The translations under genes were made by a program, and so were the position numbers. DNA of 64,000 bases from an uncultured Lacinutrix sp. GTDB lineage: Bacteria > Bacteroidota > Bacteroidia > Flavobacteriales > Flavobacteriaceae. Under the pieces are notes generated by a model that did no database searches, had not been told where the DNA came from, and worked only from the letters and a program-made list of their open reading frames with translations. Location: assembly GCF_947500325.1 (NCBI RefSeq), contig NZ_CANMRQ010000002.1:186001-250000 (forward strand), in the 5' to 3' direction. Below are positions 18,175 through 26,092 of this stretch, in pieces; position 1 is the stretch's first letter, and each line of letters begins with the position of its first letter.

Positions 18175-19080
18175 TTAGAAAAATAGTTCTTGCGCTAACC
18201 TATAGGTATTAGCATGTGCATTTACTATTGTTTTTATATCTGGAGAATAGCCGCCGCCCATACTACACATAACAGGAATATTATAGGACTTGCAGATTTC
18301 TAAAACAAATCGATCTCTTGATTTGCAACCTTCTACTGTTAAACTAAGCTTACCCAATTTATCAGAGGCTATAATATCGACACCACTTAAATAATATATA
18401 AAATCGGGTTGTTGTTCTTGTATTAATTTTGGTAGTGTTCTATATAAAATAGAAAGGTATTCTTCATCACAAGTATCATTATCTAAAGCAATATCTAAAT
18501 CACTTTGTTCTTTTTTAAAAGGGTAATTGTGTTTGCCATGCATTGAAAAAGTAAAAACAGAAGTATCTTCTTGAAAAATCTCTGCAGTGCCATTGCCTTG
18601 GTGAACATCTAGGTCTACAATTAATATTTTTTCTGCTAATTTTTTGTTTAGAAGATACCTTGCGCCTATGGCTTGATCATTAAGCATACAAAAGGCTTCG
18701 CCACGGTTAGTATAAGCATGATGCGTGCCTCCTGCAATATTCATGGCAATACCATTGGCGATAGCAAATTGACTAGCTTTTATAGTGCCATCTGCAATAA
18801 TAATTTCACGTTCAATTAAAATTTCACTTAACGGAAACCCTATTTTCCTTGCTGCTCTTTTATCTAATGTGATATTAAGTAAATCGTAAAAATAGTCAGG
18901 ATCATGAACTGCCAAAATAGGAGATTCATTTAGCATGCGTTCTGGTTCAAAAAAATTACTAGAGATACAAGTACCTTCATGAAGGAGTTGCTCAGGAAGT
19001 AATTCGTATTTCAACATTGGAAACCGATGACCTTCTGGTAATGGATGTTTATATATTGGATGGTATGCTATTTTAAGCAT
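18175..19080 (-). CDS. Histone deacetylase family (acetoin utilisation-like) hydrolase
   Basis: A 301-residue Zn amidohydrolase of the arginase/deacetylase fold. The catalytic elements are complete: GGTHHAYTNRGEAFC (paired His at 120-121), DLDVHQGNGTAEIF (Zn ligands Asp158 and His160), SGVDIIASDKLG (third ligand, probably Asp240) and GGGYSPDI. Bacterial members deacetylate acetyl-lysine or small acetylated amines; the substrate here is unknown. Its ATG directly follows the tex stop codon with no gap, so it is the second gene of a tex operon and is probably coupled to it. Confidence 0.92.
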   Translation of the reverse strand: MLKIAYHPIYKHPLPEGHRFPMLKYELLPEQLLHEGTCISSNFFEPERMLNESPILAVHDPDYFYDLLNITLDKRAARKIGFPLSEILIEREIIIADGTIKASQFAIANGIAMNIAGGTHHAYTNRGEAFCMLNDQAIGARYLLNKKLAEKILIVDLDVHQGNGTAEIFQEDTSVFTFSMHGKHNYPFKKEQSDLDIALDNDTCDEEYLSILYRTLPKLIQEQQPDFIYYLSGVDIIASDKLGKLSLTVEGCKSRDRFVLEICKSYNIPVMCSMGGGYSPDIKTIVNAHANTYRLAQELFF

Positions 19081-21201
19081 CTATTTATGCAGTTTCAATT
19101 GTATACGTTTTCTTGCCACATCTACTTCTAAAACCTTTACTATAATTTGCTGGTGTAGATGCACATGCTCGTTAACATCTTTAACAAAGCTATCACTTAA
19201 ATTAGAAACATGAATCAAGCCACTTTCTTTAATACCTACATCTACAAAACAACCAAAATTGGTAATATTATTAACGATTCCTGGTAACAATTGACCAGAA
19301 TGTAAATCGGTAATTGTTTTTATATTTTGATTAAATGTAAATACTTTTGCTTGTTCCCTTATATCTAATCCAGGTTTTTCTAACTCTTTAATAATATCTT
19401 CTAAAGTTGGTAGGCCAACGATTTCTGTGCAGTATTTTTTTAAATCTATTTTTTGAAGAATATTTTTATTTCCTATTAATTCGGAAATAGAGACATTTTC
19501 ATCTTTTGCCATTTTTTCAACTATTTTATAGCTTTCTGGATGCACTGAAGAATCGTCTAAAGGGTTTTTTGCAGTTTTAATTCTTAAAAAAGCAGCGCCT
19601 TGTTCAAAAGCTTTACCTCCAAGGCGAGGTACTTTTTTTATGTCATTTCTGGATTTAAAAACACCATTTTCATTTCTATAATTAAAAATATTCTCTGCTA
19701 ATTTTGGACCAATTCCAGAAACATAACTTAAAAGAGAAGTACTCGCTGTATTAATATTTACACCTACAGCATTTACACAATTTTCTACCACTACATCCAA
19801 TTGTTTTTGTAGTTTGTTTTGGTCTACATCGTGTTGGTATTGTCCAACACCAATAGATTTAGCATCAATTTTTACAAGCTCTGCCAATGGATCTTGTAAG
19901 CGTCTACCAATAGAGACAGAACCGCGAACTGTAACATCGTAATTGGGGAATTCTTCACGAGCAATTTTTGATGCAGAATAGATACTTGCTCCAGCTTCAC
20001 TAACAACAAACACTTCGACATTATTTTTAAAGTGCACTTTTTTTACTAGGGCTTCTGTTTCTCTTGAAGCTGTACCATTTCCAATAGCAATGGCTTCAAT
20101 TTTATAAGCTTCACTTAAAGAGCTTATTTTTTTTATTGCACCAATACTATCACTTTTTGGTGGATGTGGATATATGGTTTCGTTATGTAATAATGTGCCT
20201 TGGGCATCTAGGCATACAATTTTACAACCTGTTCTAAATCCTGGATCTATAGCTAAAACACGTTTTTCACCTATTGGAGAACCTAATAACAATTGTTTTA
20301 AGTTTTTAGCAAAAACAGCAATAGCAGATTGATCTGCTTTTTCTTTAGCATTTTGTAGTGCTTCGTTACTTAATGATGGAAACAACAACCGTTTATAAGC
20401 ATCAGAAATGGCTAATTCTATTTGGTCTGCACAAGCATTATTGCTTCTTATAATTTTATTATCAATACGTTCTAAAGCACGAATGTCATCAATCTCAATT
20501 TTAACGCGAATAAATCCTTCATTTTCTGCTCTTAGAATAGCTAATAATCTATGCGACGGAATACGTTGTAAACTTTCAGACCAATCGAAATAATCTCTGA
20601 ATTTTTGAGCCTTTTCATCTTCAGCTTTTGTTTTTACAACTTTGGTAGAAATTTGAGCATGTCGCTCTAATTGATTTCTTAAGTTGTTTCGAATATCTGT
20701 ACGTTCATTTATCCACTCTGCGATAATATGTCTCGCACCTTGTAAAGCATCATCTGTAGTTGTAATTTCTCCTTTTACATATTTAAAAGCTATTGACTTT
20801 ACATCGTTAGCATTTTGACTCATTATTATTTTTGCTAATGGCTCTAAACCATTTTTTCTAGCAGTTTCTGCTTTAGTTTTTCTTTTTTTCTTGTATGGTA
20901 AATACAAATCTTCAAGAGTTGTTAAGTCTATACAAGATTCTATTTTTTGTTTTAATTCTTCAGTTAAAACGGCTTGCTCTTCTAAAGCTTTTATTATGGT
21001 GGTTTTTCGTTTTTCTAAAGCTTCATATTGTTCCTTAAATTTTACAATATCCCCAATTTGAACTTCATCTAAATTCCCAGTACGTTCTTTTCTATAACGA
21101 GAAATAAAAGGTACGGTACAATCTTCGTTTAATAAATCTATTGTATTTTTTACAGAAGATTCTTTTAATTGTGTATGTGATATAATGTATTTTAAAAGCA
21201 T
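19081..21201 (-). CDS. tex: Tex family RNA-binding transcription accessory protein
   Basis: A 706-residue Tex protein: N-terminal helical region (STVPFISRYRKERTG-like block, here NEDCTVPFISRYRKERTGN), YqgF/RNase H-like domain (VLAIDPGFRTGCKIV), helix-hairpin-helix region (NINTASTSLLSYVSGIGPKL) and a C-terminal S1 domain (PGIVNNITNFGCFVDVGIKE). It binds nucleic acid and is homologous to eukaryotic Spt6; family members influence transcription elongation. The start MLLKYIISHTQLKE matches the family N-terminus. A complete terminator hairpin with seven T's ends one base before this ATG, so tex is either under attenuation or begins on a leaderless-type mRNA. Confidence 0.95.
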   Translation of the reverse strand: MLLKYIISHTQLKESSVKNTIDLLNEDCTVPFISRYRKERTGNLDEVQIGDIVKFKEQYEALEKRKTTIIKALEEQAVLTEELKQKIESCIDLTTLEDLYLPYKKKRKTKAETARKNGLEPLAKIIMSQNANDVKSIAFKYVKGEITTTDDALQGARHIIAEWINERTDIRNNLRNQLERHAQISTKVVKTKAEDEKAQKFRDYFDWSESLQRIPSHRLLAILRAENEGFIRVKIEIDDIRALERIDNKIIRSNNACADQIELAISDAYKRLLFPSLSNEALQNAKEKADQSAIAVFAKNLKQLLLGSPIGEKRVLAIDPGFRTGCKIVCLDAQGTLLHNETIYPHPPKSDSIGAIKKISSLSEAYKIEAIAIGNGTASRETEALVKKVHFKNNVEVFVVSEAGASIYSASKIAREEFPNYDVTVRGSVSIGRRLQDPLAELVKIDAKSIGVGQYQHDVDQNKLQKQLDVVVENCVNAVGVNINTASTSLLSYVSGIGPKLAENIFNYRNENGVFKSRNDIKKVPRLGGKAFEQGAAFLRIKTAKNPLDDSSVHPESYKIVEKMAKDENVSISELIGNKNILQKIDLKKYCTEIVGLPTLEDIIKELEKPGLDIREQAKVFTFNQNIKTITDLHSGQLLPGIVNNITNFGCFVDVGIKESGLIHVSNLSDSFVKDVNEHVHLHQQIIVKVLEVDVARKRIQLKLHK

Positions 21202-21235
21202 AAAAAAAGACCTTATTTATTAATAATAAGGTCTT
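21202..21235 (-). terminator. Terminator abutting the tex start codon
   Basis: Minus-strand stem AAGACCTTATT / AATAAGGTCTT (21235-21225 and 21217-21207), 7-base loop, then T7 running straight into the tex ATG. Ends the lipocalin/OmpA operon or attenuates tex. Confidence 0.85.
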
Positions 21236-21285
21236 GTAATATATTTAACTCTCGTTAATTTTTCGAATAAAAATTTAAAAAATAT

Positions 21286-21993
21286 TTAATTTCCTCCAGA
21301 TTGTGTTTTCGCATCATTTATCATTTTGTCATTTGGAAGAATAGCTACGTTTACTCTTCTGTTTTTTGCTCTTCCAGAAGCAGAAGTATTATCATGTATT
21401 GGTTGAGATTCTCCAAACCAATTAGTTGTAAAACGACCACTACTTAATCCTTTTCCTGTTAGATAGTTTGTTACTGCATATGCTCTGTTTTTTGAGAGCT
21501 TCATATTGTTTTCATTACTACCAACACTATCAGTGTGCCCAACAACTAAAATGTTAGTGTCAGGATATTCTCTAAAAATACCTGTTAATTTATTTAAAGT
21601 TTCTTGAGAGGCAGCATTAATATTATATTTAGCAGTATCAAAGTATACACCACTATTCTCATCGAAAGTAATAACAATGCCATCATCCACACGTTCTACT
21701 ACAGCACCAGGAATTTCTTCTTCTATTTTTTGAGCTTGTTTGTCCATTTTTGCTCCAATAAGTACTCCGGCTCCACCACCAACAACGCCTCCAATAACAG
21801 CGCCTAATTCTCCATTGCCTCCTTTTCCAACGTTATTGCCTATTATAGCACCTAAAATAGCACCTCCAGTCGCACCAATTACAGCCCCTTTTTGTTTGTT
21901 ATTAGCATTCTTTACTGCATTACAGCTGGATATATTTATAATTAGAAGTAATGAAAATAAAGTAATTATAGGTTTATTTATTATAGATTTCAT
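21286..21993 (-). CDS. OmpA-family lipoprotein with glycine zipper
   Basis: A 235-residue outer-membrane lipoprotein (signal ending INISSC). Residues about 36-85 form a glycine-zipper membrane segment (GAVIGATGGAILGAIIGNNV and a second GAVIGGVVGGGAGVLIGA), followed by an OmpA C-terminal peptidoglycan-binding domain with VYFDTAKYNINAASQETLNK, VVGHTDSVGSNENNMKLSKN-type core and GRAKNRRVNV. This is the YiaD-like architecture that tethers the outer membrane to peptidoglycan. It lies 5 bases after a lipocalin-like lipoprotein gene, so the two form an operon that ends at the terminator in front of tex. Confidence 0.93.
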   Translation of the reverse strand: MKSIINKPIITLFSLLLIINISSCNAVKNANNKQKGAVIGATGGAILGAIIGNNVGKGGNGELGAVIGGVVGGGAGVLIGAKMDKQAQKIEEEIPGAVVERVDDGIVITFDENSGVYFDTAKYNINAASQETLNKLTGIFREYPDTNILVVGHTDSVGSNENNMKLSKNRAYAVTNYLTGKGLSSGRFTTNWFGESQPIHDNTSASGRAKNRRVNVAILPNDKMINDAKTQSGGN

Positions 21994-21998
21994 AGTTA

Positions 21999-22469
21999 TT
22001 ATAATTTTGAAAAGTTCATATTAATTGTAAAAGGTTTACCTTCTAAAGAAACTGTTTGTTGCCATTGCATATTTGTTTCAGATAAAGTAGATAACTTTAA
22101 TCTAAAACCTTGATTAGTTTCACTTTTGCCCTTAGCATTTGTTGGTTTTAAAAGAAAACTATAAAGCCCTGTAGTTTCATCTACTTCTTTAATAGTAAAA
22201 ATGAAGTTTCTTTCACCATTAGAGCAATTGTCATTAACAATATTATATGTTCCAGTATTATTATTTGGAATAAATTGCCATGTGCTTTGTTCAAAGCATT
22301 CCTTTGTCGTGTCGTTTAATAAAGTAACATTATAAGTTCCTGCTTCACTATAATTTATAGAATTCATAACCCATTGTCCCTTAATTGTTTTTTTTGAAAG
22401 ACGTACAGTCTTTGATGCACCACAATTAAAAAGCGTGATAGCAAATATGAAAAGCATTAGTTTTTTCAT
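21999..22469 (-). CDS. Lipocalin-like lipoprotein
   Basis: A 156-residue lipoprotein (MKKLMLFIFAITLFNC) with a small beta-barrel-like body: KGQWVMNSINY near residue 30 resembles the GxW of lipocalins, followed by alternating strands (STWQFIPNNNTGTYNI, FIFTIKEVDETTGLYSFLL). Ligand unknown. First gene of an operon with the OmpA-type lipoprotein 5 bases downstream, so a role in outer-membrane upkeep is plausible. The lipocalin assignment is by fold-like pattern only. Confidence 0.75.
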   Translation of the reverse strand: MKKLMLFIFAITLFNCGASKTVRLSKKTIKGQWVMNSINYSEAGTYNVTLLNDTTKECFEQSTWQFIPNNNTGTYNIVNDNCSNGERNFIFTIKEVDETTGLYSFLLKPTNAKGKSETNQGFRLKLSTLSETNMQWQQTVSLEGKPFTINMNFSKL

Positions 22470-22694
22470 GTTTATTTTTTTGAATTAATTTATTAAGTCT
22501 AATATAGTTTCTTAGAAAATGATCAATTTATAATTTAATGATATATACGAGCTTAATAGATAATCGGACTTAATTATTGGCTTAAAGACATGTTTTGTTG
22601 GAGAAGGATTACACATATTTTGATTGTTGTATAATTAATAATTTTACTTCTCGTTATTATTATACCTGCTTTTATAACAAAATATATAATTGAT

Positions 22695-23012
22695 ATGAGA
22701 AAAATACTGTTTATTGTTTCTGTTGTAGTTGTGTGTAATAAATCTTATTCTCAAGAGAAAAAAAAGCTTCTATCTAAAGAAATAGTATTTAAATTTTACC
22801 CAAACCCAGTTAAAGAAGATTTATTTATTTTGGGAACACATAAGCTTAAAACGATAGAAATTATTGATGAATTTGGCAAGCGAGTAGAAATACATACTTT
22901 TAATAAAAGTATTATTAAAATGAATGTTTCTAATATTAAAAAAGGTGTTTATTTATTGAAAGCGATCGATATAAATGATAAACAAGAGATTAAAAAACTA
23001 ATTATTAATTAG
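22695..23012 (+). CDS. Stand-alone T9SS type A sorting domain protein
   Basis: A 105-residue protein made of a signal peptide (MRKILFIVSVVVVCNKSYSQ) followed, after only about ten residues, by a T9SS type A C-terminal sorting domain: FKFYPNPVKEDLFI, KTIEIIDEFGKRVE, MNVSNIKKGVYLLKA and the terminal strand KKLIIN. There is no cargo region, whereas such domains normally sit at the end of large secreted proteins. It may be a remnant of a longer gene, a tiny surface protein, or something that competes for the secretion machinery. It stands alone, with a 225-base AT-rich gap upstream showing no gene remnants. Confidence 0.8.
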   Translation: MRKILFIVSVVVVCNKSYSQEKKKLLSKEIVFKFYPNPVKEDLFILGTHKLKTIEIIDEFGKRVEIHTFNKSIIKMNVSNIKKGVYLLKAIDINDKQEIKKLIIN

Positions 23013-23059
23013 TAAACAAGCAGCTTTTTATTATTTTAAAACGATAAATAAGATTTTGA

Positions 23060-23965
23060 ATGCCTAAAAATTACTATTTTAAAACATCTAGGCGCTTTTT
23101 AACAAAGTGCATTTTAATACTTCTTATAGCTGTTTTAAATTCATCTTGTACTGTGTTACAATGGCGTTCTTCGGATGCTGAAATAAAAAATTATTTCAAT
23201 AAAAAAGAAATTCCAAATCAACTTTCTTATCATACTGTAGATAGTTTAGATATTAAAATTAGAGTGCTAGAAGTTAAAGCCTCTAAAAAGAATGTAAATC
23301 TGGTATTTTTTCATGGTTCTCCAAGTTCTTTATCTGCATGGAATGGCTATTTAAATGACACTTCTTTTATTAAAGAAGCTAATCTATATGCTATAGATAG
23401 ACCTGGATACGGCTATTCTAATTTTGGAGATGAAATGGCTTCTATTAAAAAACAAGCTCGTATTATGAGCAGTTTAATTAATGAGTATAAACTGGAAAAT
23501 GTTATTGTAGTTGGATCTTCTTATGGTGGTCCATTAGCAGCTAGATTGGCAGTTGTTAATAAAAATGTAAAAGGTGTGGTTATGATATCGCCTGCTATAG
23601 ATCCAAAGCAAGAAAAGAAAATTTGGGGATCAAGATTAACGCAATGGTGGATTACGCGTTGGTTGGTACCAACAGGGTATCGTGTTGCTGGCGATGAAAA
23701 AACAGTGCATGCTAAAGAATTACAATTAATAGAAAACGATTGGAAACAGGTAAACGTTCCTGTTTTACATATTCATGGAGATGTTGACGATATTGTACCT
23801 TATGGCAATATAAATTATACTAAAAAACAGTTTAATAATATTGAAATAGTTACAATACCAAATACGGGACATGAAATTGCTTGGGCTAGACCAGAATTGA
23901 TTAAGCCACGTTTAAAAAATCTAATAGATTACATAACAAAAAAGTATGAGATTAAACCTCAATAA
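23060..23965 (+). CDS. Alpha/beta hydrolase lipoprotein
   Basis: A 301-residue alpha/beta-fold hydrolase with a lipoprotein signal (LNSSC) that places it on the periplasmic face of a membrane. The oxyanion strand is FFHGSPSSLSAWN, the nucleophile elbow VVGSSYGGP (Ser), the acid probably in HIHGDVDDIVPY, and the His in PNTGHEIAWARPE. Substrate is unknown. A promoter for the following LytTR gene lies just after its stop, so it is not necessarily in the same operon. Confidence 0.88.
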   Translation: MPKNYYFKTSRRFLTKCILILLIAVLNSSCTVLQWRSSDAEIKNYFNKKEIPNQLSYHTVDSLDIKIRVLEVKASKKNVNLVFFHGSPSSLSAWNGYLNDTSFIKEANLYAIDRPGYGYSNFGDEMASIKKQARIMSSLINEYKLENVIVVGSSYGGPLAARLAVVNKNVKGVVMISPAIDPKQEKKIWGSRLTQWWITRWLVPTGYRVAGDEKTVHAKELQLIENDWKQVNVPVLHIHGDVDDIVPYGNINYTKKQFNNIEIVTIPNTGHEIAWARPELIKPRLKNLIDYITKKYEIKPQ

Positions 23966-23979
23966 TACAGTTCTACTAA

Positions 23980-24010
23980 GTTGTGTTTTTATATATGTTT
24001 ATTAGATTTG
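23980..24010 (+). promoter_or_regulatory. Complete -33/-7 promoter for the LytTR gene
   Basis: GTTG (23980-23983) and TAGATTTG (24003-24010), 19-base spacer. Predicted start of transcription near 24016 gives a leader of about 13 bases to ATG 24029 and excludes the TTG at 23981 as a start codon. Confidence 0.65.
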
Positions 24011-24028
24011 ATAGGAGAAATAAAGTTT

Positions 24029-24826
24029 ATGCATAAAATTTATCCGTTTCATTCTAAGCTACAAAATCATTTATGGATTGCTTTTGGCCTCATATTTTGG
24101 GTCTTTTTATTTTTATACTTTTCTGAGCCTTTTGATATAAATAAGTTCTCTGAAAAAGAGAAAATATTTTTATTACCAATTTATGGTTTAATACAAGGTG
24201 TTTGTTATAGTATTCCTTTAGTGTATCAATCTATTATTTATAGAAAAAGAAAACAATGGCTGTTTATAAATGAGTTAGCTTTTTTAATATTATTAGTTGG
24301 CATTGGTGCCTTTATTAATTTTTTATTTTATAACGTTGTTATTGTTAATAATGATCCTGAGACGTATTCTTTTTTTCAATATTTTAAATGGATTTATTTA
24401 CCAGCAGTTACTATTATATTACCTTTTGTTATTATTAGTAGAATAATTCTAGGAAAATTATATAATAAAAAAAATGTAAGTAATAAGATAACAATTAAAG
24501 GAAAAGGGAAAAACGATTTTATAACTTTAAAATTTGAATCATTATTATTTATTCAATCGTCAGATAATTATATAGAAGTTAATTTTATTCAAAATAATGT
24601 AGTTCATAAAAAATTAATGAGAGGAACAATTTCTGAAGTTCAAAAGTCTTTTCCTGAATTATTAAAAACACATCGTTCATTTTTAATAAATAAGTTACAT
24701 TTTATTCAGTTTAAAACAGAAAATAAAAAACTGTTTTTAGATTTAGGCTTTGGAAATGTTATTCCAGTTTCTAGAAATTTACAAATGGCTATAAAAAATA
24801 AGTTACAACCAACCACAAACAAGTAA
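24029..24826 (+). CDS. Membrane-anchored LytTR DNA-binding protein
   Basis: A 265-residue regulator with four predicted membrane helices in the first half (for example WIAFGLIFWVFLFLYF, LAFLILLVGIGAFINFLFY, WIYLPAVTIILPFVIISRII) and a C-terminal LytTR DNA-binding domain (ITLKFESLLFIQSSDNYIEV, LMRGTISEVQ, FLKTHRSF-like LLKTHRSFLINKLH, VIPVSRNLQ). It has no receiver domain, so the membrane part may sense a signal directly. ATG 24029 is chosen because the upstream TTG falls in the -33 promoter element. Likely targets are adjacent genes, including the serine hydrolase downstream (inference). Confidence 0.88.
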   Translation: MHKIYPFHSKLQNHLWIAFGLIFWVFLFLYFSEPFDINKFSEKEKIFLLPIYGLIQGVCYSIPLVYQSIIYRKRKQWLFINELAFLILLVGIGAFINFLFYNVVIVNNDPETYSFFQYFKWIYLPAVTIILPFVIISRIILGKLYNKKNVSNKITIKGKGKNDFITLKFESLLFIQSSDNYIEVNFIQNNVVHKKLMRGTISEVQKSFPELLKTHRSFLINKLHFIQFKTENKKLFLDLGFGNVIPVSRNLQMAIKNKLQPTTNK

Positions 24827-24851
24827 CATTTCGCCACAATACCAGTTTTTA

Positions 24852-24885
24852 TTGTGCCTTAAGAATTTTTAGTCTAATACATTTG
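24852..24885 (+). promoter_or_regulatory. Promoter of the serine hydrolase gene
   Basis: TTG (24852-24854) and TACATTTG (24878-24885), 23-base spacer, upstream of ATG 24917. The -33 region falls in an inverted repeat CACAATA (24835-24841) / TATTGTG (24850-24856), which could be an operator or the end of the preceding transcript. Confidence 0.5.
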
Positions 24886-24916
24886 AAGCATTAAAAACTA
24901 AAAATGTATTTTAAAA

Positions 24917-26038
24917 ATGTTAAAAAAGTCAGTATTATTTCTCTTTATTATAACTATTTCTTTGTTTGTTTTATCCTTTCAATCTTGTCATATTGGACGC
25001 ATGATTAAATATTATAAAGCAGATATTGATGATCATAAAATTTTCCCATATACAGAAGTTAATACAGGAGAAGAAACATTTTATTTTAAAGATGGAACAA
25101 ATTCTAAATACGCTAAACGGATAGATACGTTAACAGTAATAAAAAAAGATAAACGTATACGAATAAAAGAAGTATTAGATAAACAAACAGAAACTACTGC
25201 GTATCTCATTATAAAAAATGATAGTATTATTTCAGAAAACTATTTTGAAGGTTATAAAAGAGATTCTATTTCTAACATATTCTCGGTATCAAAATCTGTA
25301 ACCTCATTACTATTAGGAATTGCTATAGATGAAGGCAGAATAGAAAATGTTAACGATCCTATCACTAAATATATACCAGAATTATCTGAAGCCAATAAAA
25401 TGTTTAATAAGCTAACACTAGAACACTTATTAAATATGCGTTCAGGTTTAAAATTTGAGGAAACTTATAGTAGTCCTTTTGATGAAGTTAGCAAACTGTA
25501 TTATGGTACAAATCAAATTCAACAAATTAAAAAAATGAAATTTGAACATAATCCAGGTACTGTACATAATTATCAAAGTGTTTGTACAACATTACTAGGG
25601 ATAGCTATAGAGCGTGTTACTAAAAAAGAATTAGGGAAATATCTTGAAGAAAAAATATGGAAACCTTTACAAATGGAAAACCCAGCAACTTGGAGTATAG
25701 ATGACGAAACAAGACGAAATACTAAAGCTTTCTGTTGCTTAAATACAACAGCTATAGATTTAGCAAAAATTGCGAGATTATATTTAAATAAAGGTAAATT
25801 TAATGGTAAGCAAATAGTGTCTAAAAATTGGGTAGAGAAATCTGTAATAGGAAATAAAGAAAATGATTGTTATCAATACCAATGGTATAGTAATAATTGT
25901 TCAGAAGATTTTTATGCTTTAGGAATACTTGGTCAAATTATTTTTGTCTCTCCAAAAGAAAATATTATTATAATACGTTTAGGCAAATCTGGAAGTAATA
26001 TGTATTTAGAACCTGTAGTAAAAATGTTAATTGAATAA
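24917..26038 (+). CDS. Serine hydrolase (beta-lactamase class C fold) lipoprotein
   Basis: A 373-residue lipoprotein (signal ending LSFQSC) of the beta-lactamase/esterase/D-Ala-D-Ala-peptidase class C superfamily. The active-site SxxK is in FSVSKSVTSLLLG near residue 130, and HNYQSVCTTLLG is at the position of the YxN motif (Tyr-Gln-Ser). The third motif region is ALGILGQIIFVSPKENII. The substrate could be a peptide, ester or amide; resistance to beta-lactams cannot be inferred. It has its own promoter and ends at a strong terminator shared with metG. Confidence 0.88.
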   Translation: MLKKSVLFLFIITISLFVLSFQSCHIGRMIKYYKADIDDHKIFPYTEVNTGEETFYFKDGTNSKYAKRIDTLTVIKKDKRIRIKEVLDKQTETTAYLIIKNDSIISENYFEGYKRDSISNIFSVSKSVTSLLLGIAIDEGRIENVNDPITKYIPELSEANKMFNKLTLEHLLNMRSGLKFEETYSSPFDEVSKLYYGTNQIQQIKKMKFEHNPGTVHNYQSVCTTLLGIAIERVTKKELGKYLEEKIWKPLQMENPATWSIDDETRRNTKAFCCLNTTAIDLAKIARLYLNKGKFNGKQIVSKNWVEKSVIGNKENDCYQYQWYSNNCSEDFYALGILGQIIFVSPKENIIIIRLGKSGSNMYLEPVVKMLIE

Positions 26039-26073
26039 AAAAAGGCCCAAATAGTTGTTATTTGGGCCTTTTT
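26039..26073. terminator. Bidirectional terminator between convergent genes
   Basis: AAAAAGGCCCAAATA (26039-26053) and TATTTGGGCCTTTTT (26059-26073), a 15-base perfect stem with a 5-base loop, between the serine hydrolase (+) and metG (-). Confidence 0.9.
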
Positions 26074-26092
26074 ATAATTTATTTATATCTTT

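Noticed and set aside
21604-22024. Two plus-strand open frames antisense to the OmpA-type gene
   Set aside because: They are shadows produced by the glycine-rich zipper of the real minus-strand gene; no promoter or signal supports them.
22470-22694. Possible short peptide in the gap between the lipocalin-like and stand-alone T9SS genes
   Set aside because: The best frame is 14 codons with no supporting signal.
23981-24031. TTG start of the LytTR gene at 23981
   Set aside because: It is the -33 promoter element, 35 bases upstream of the predicted transcription start.
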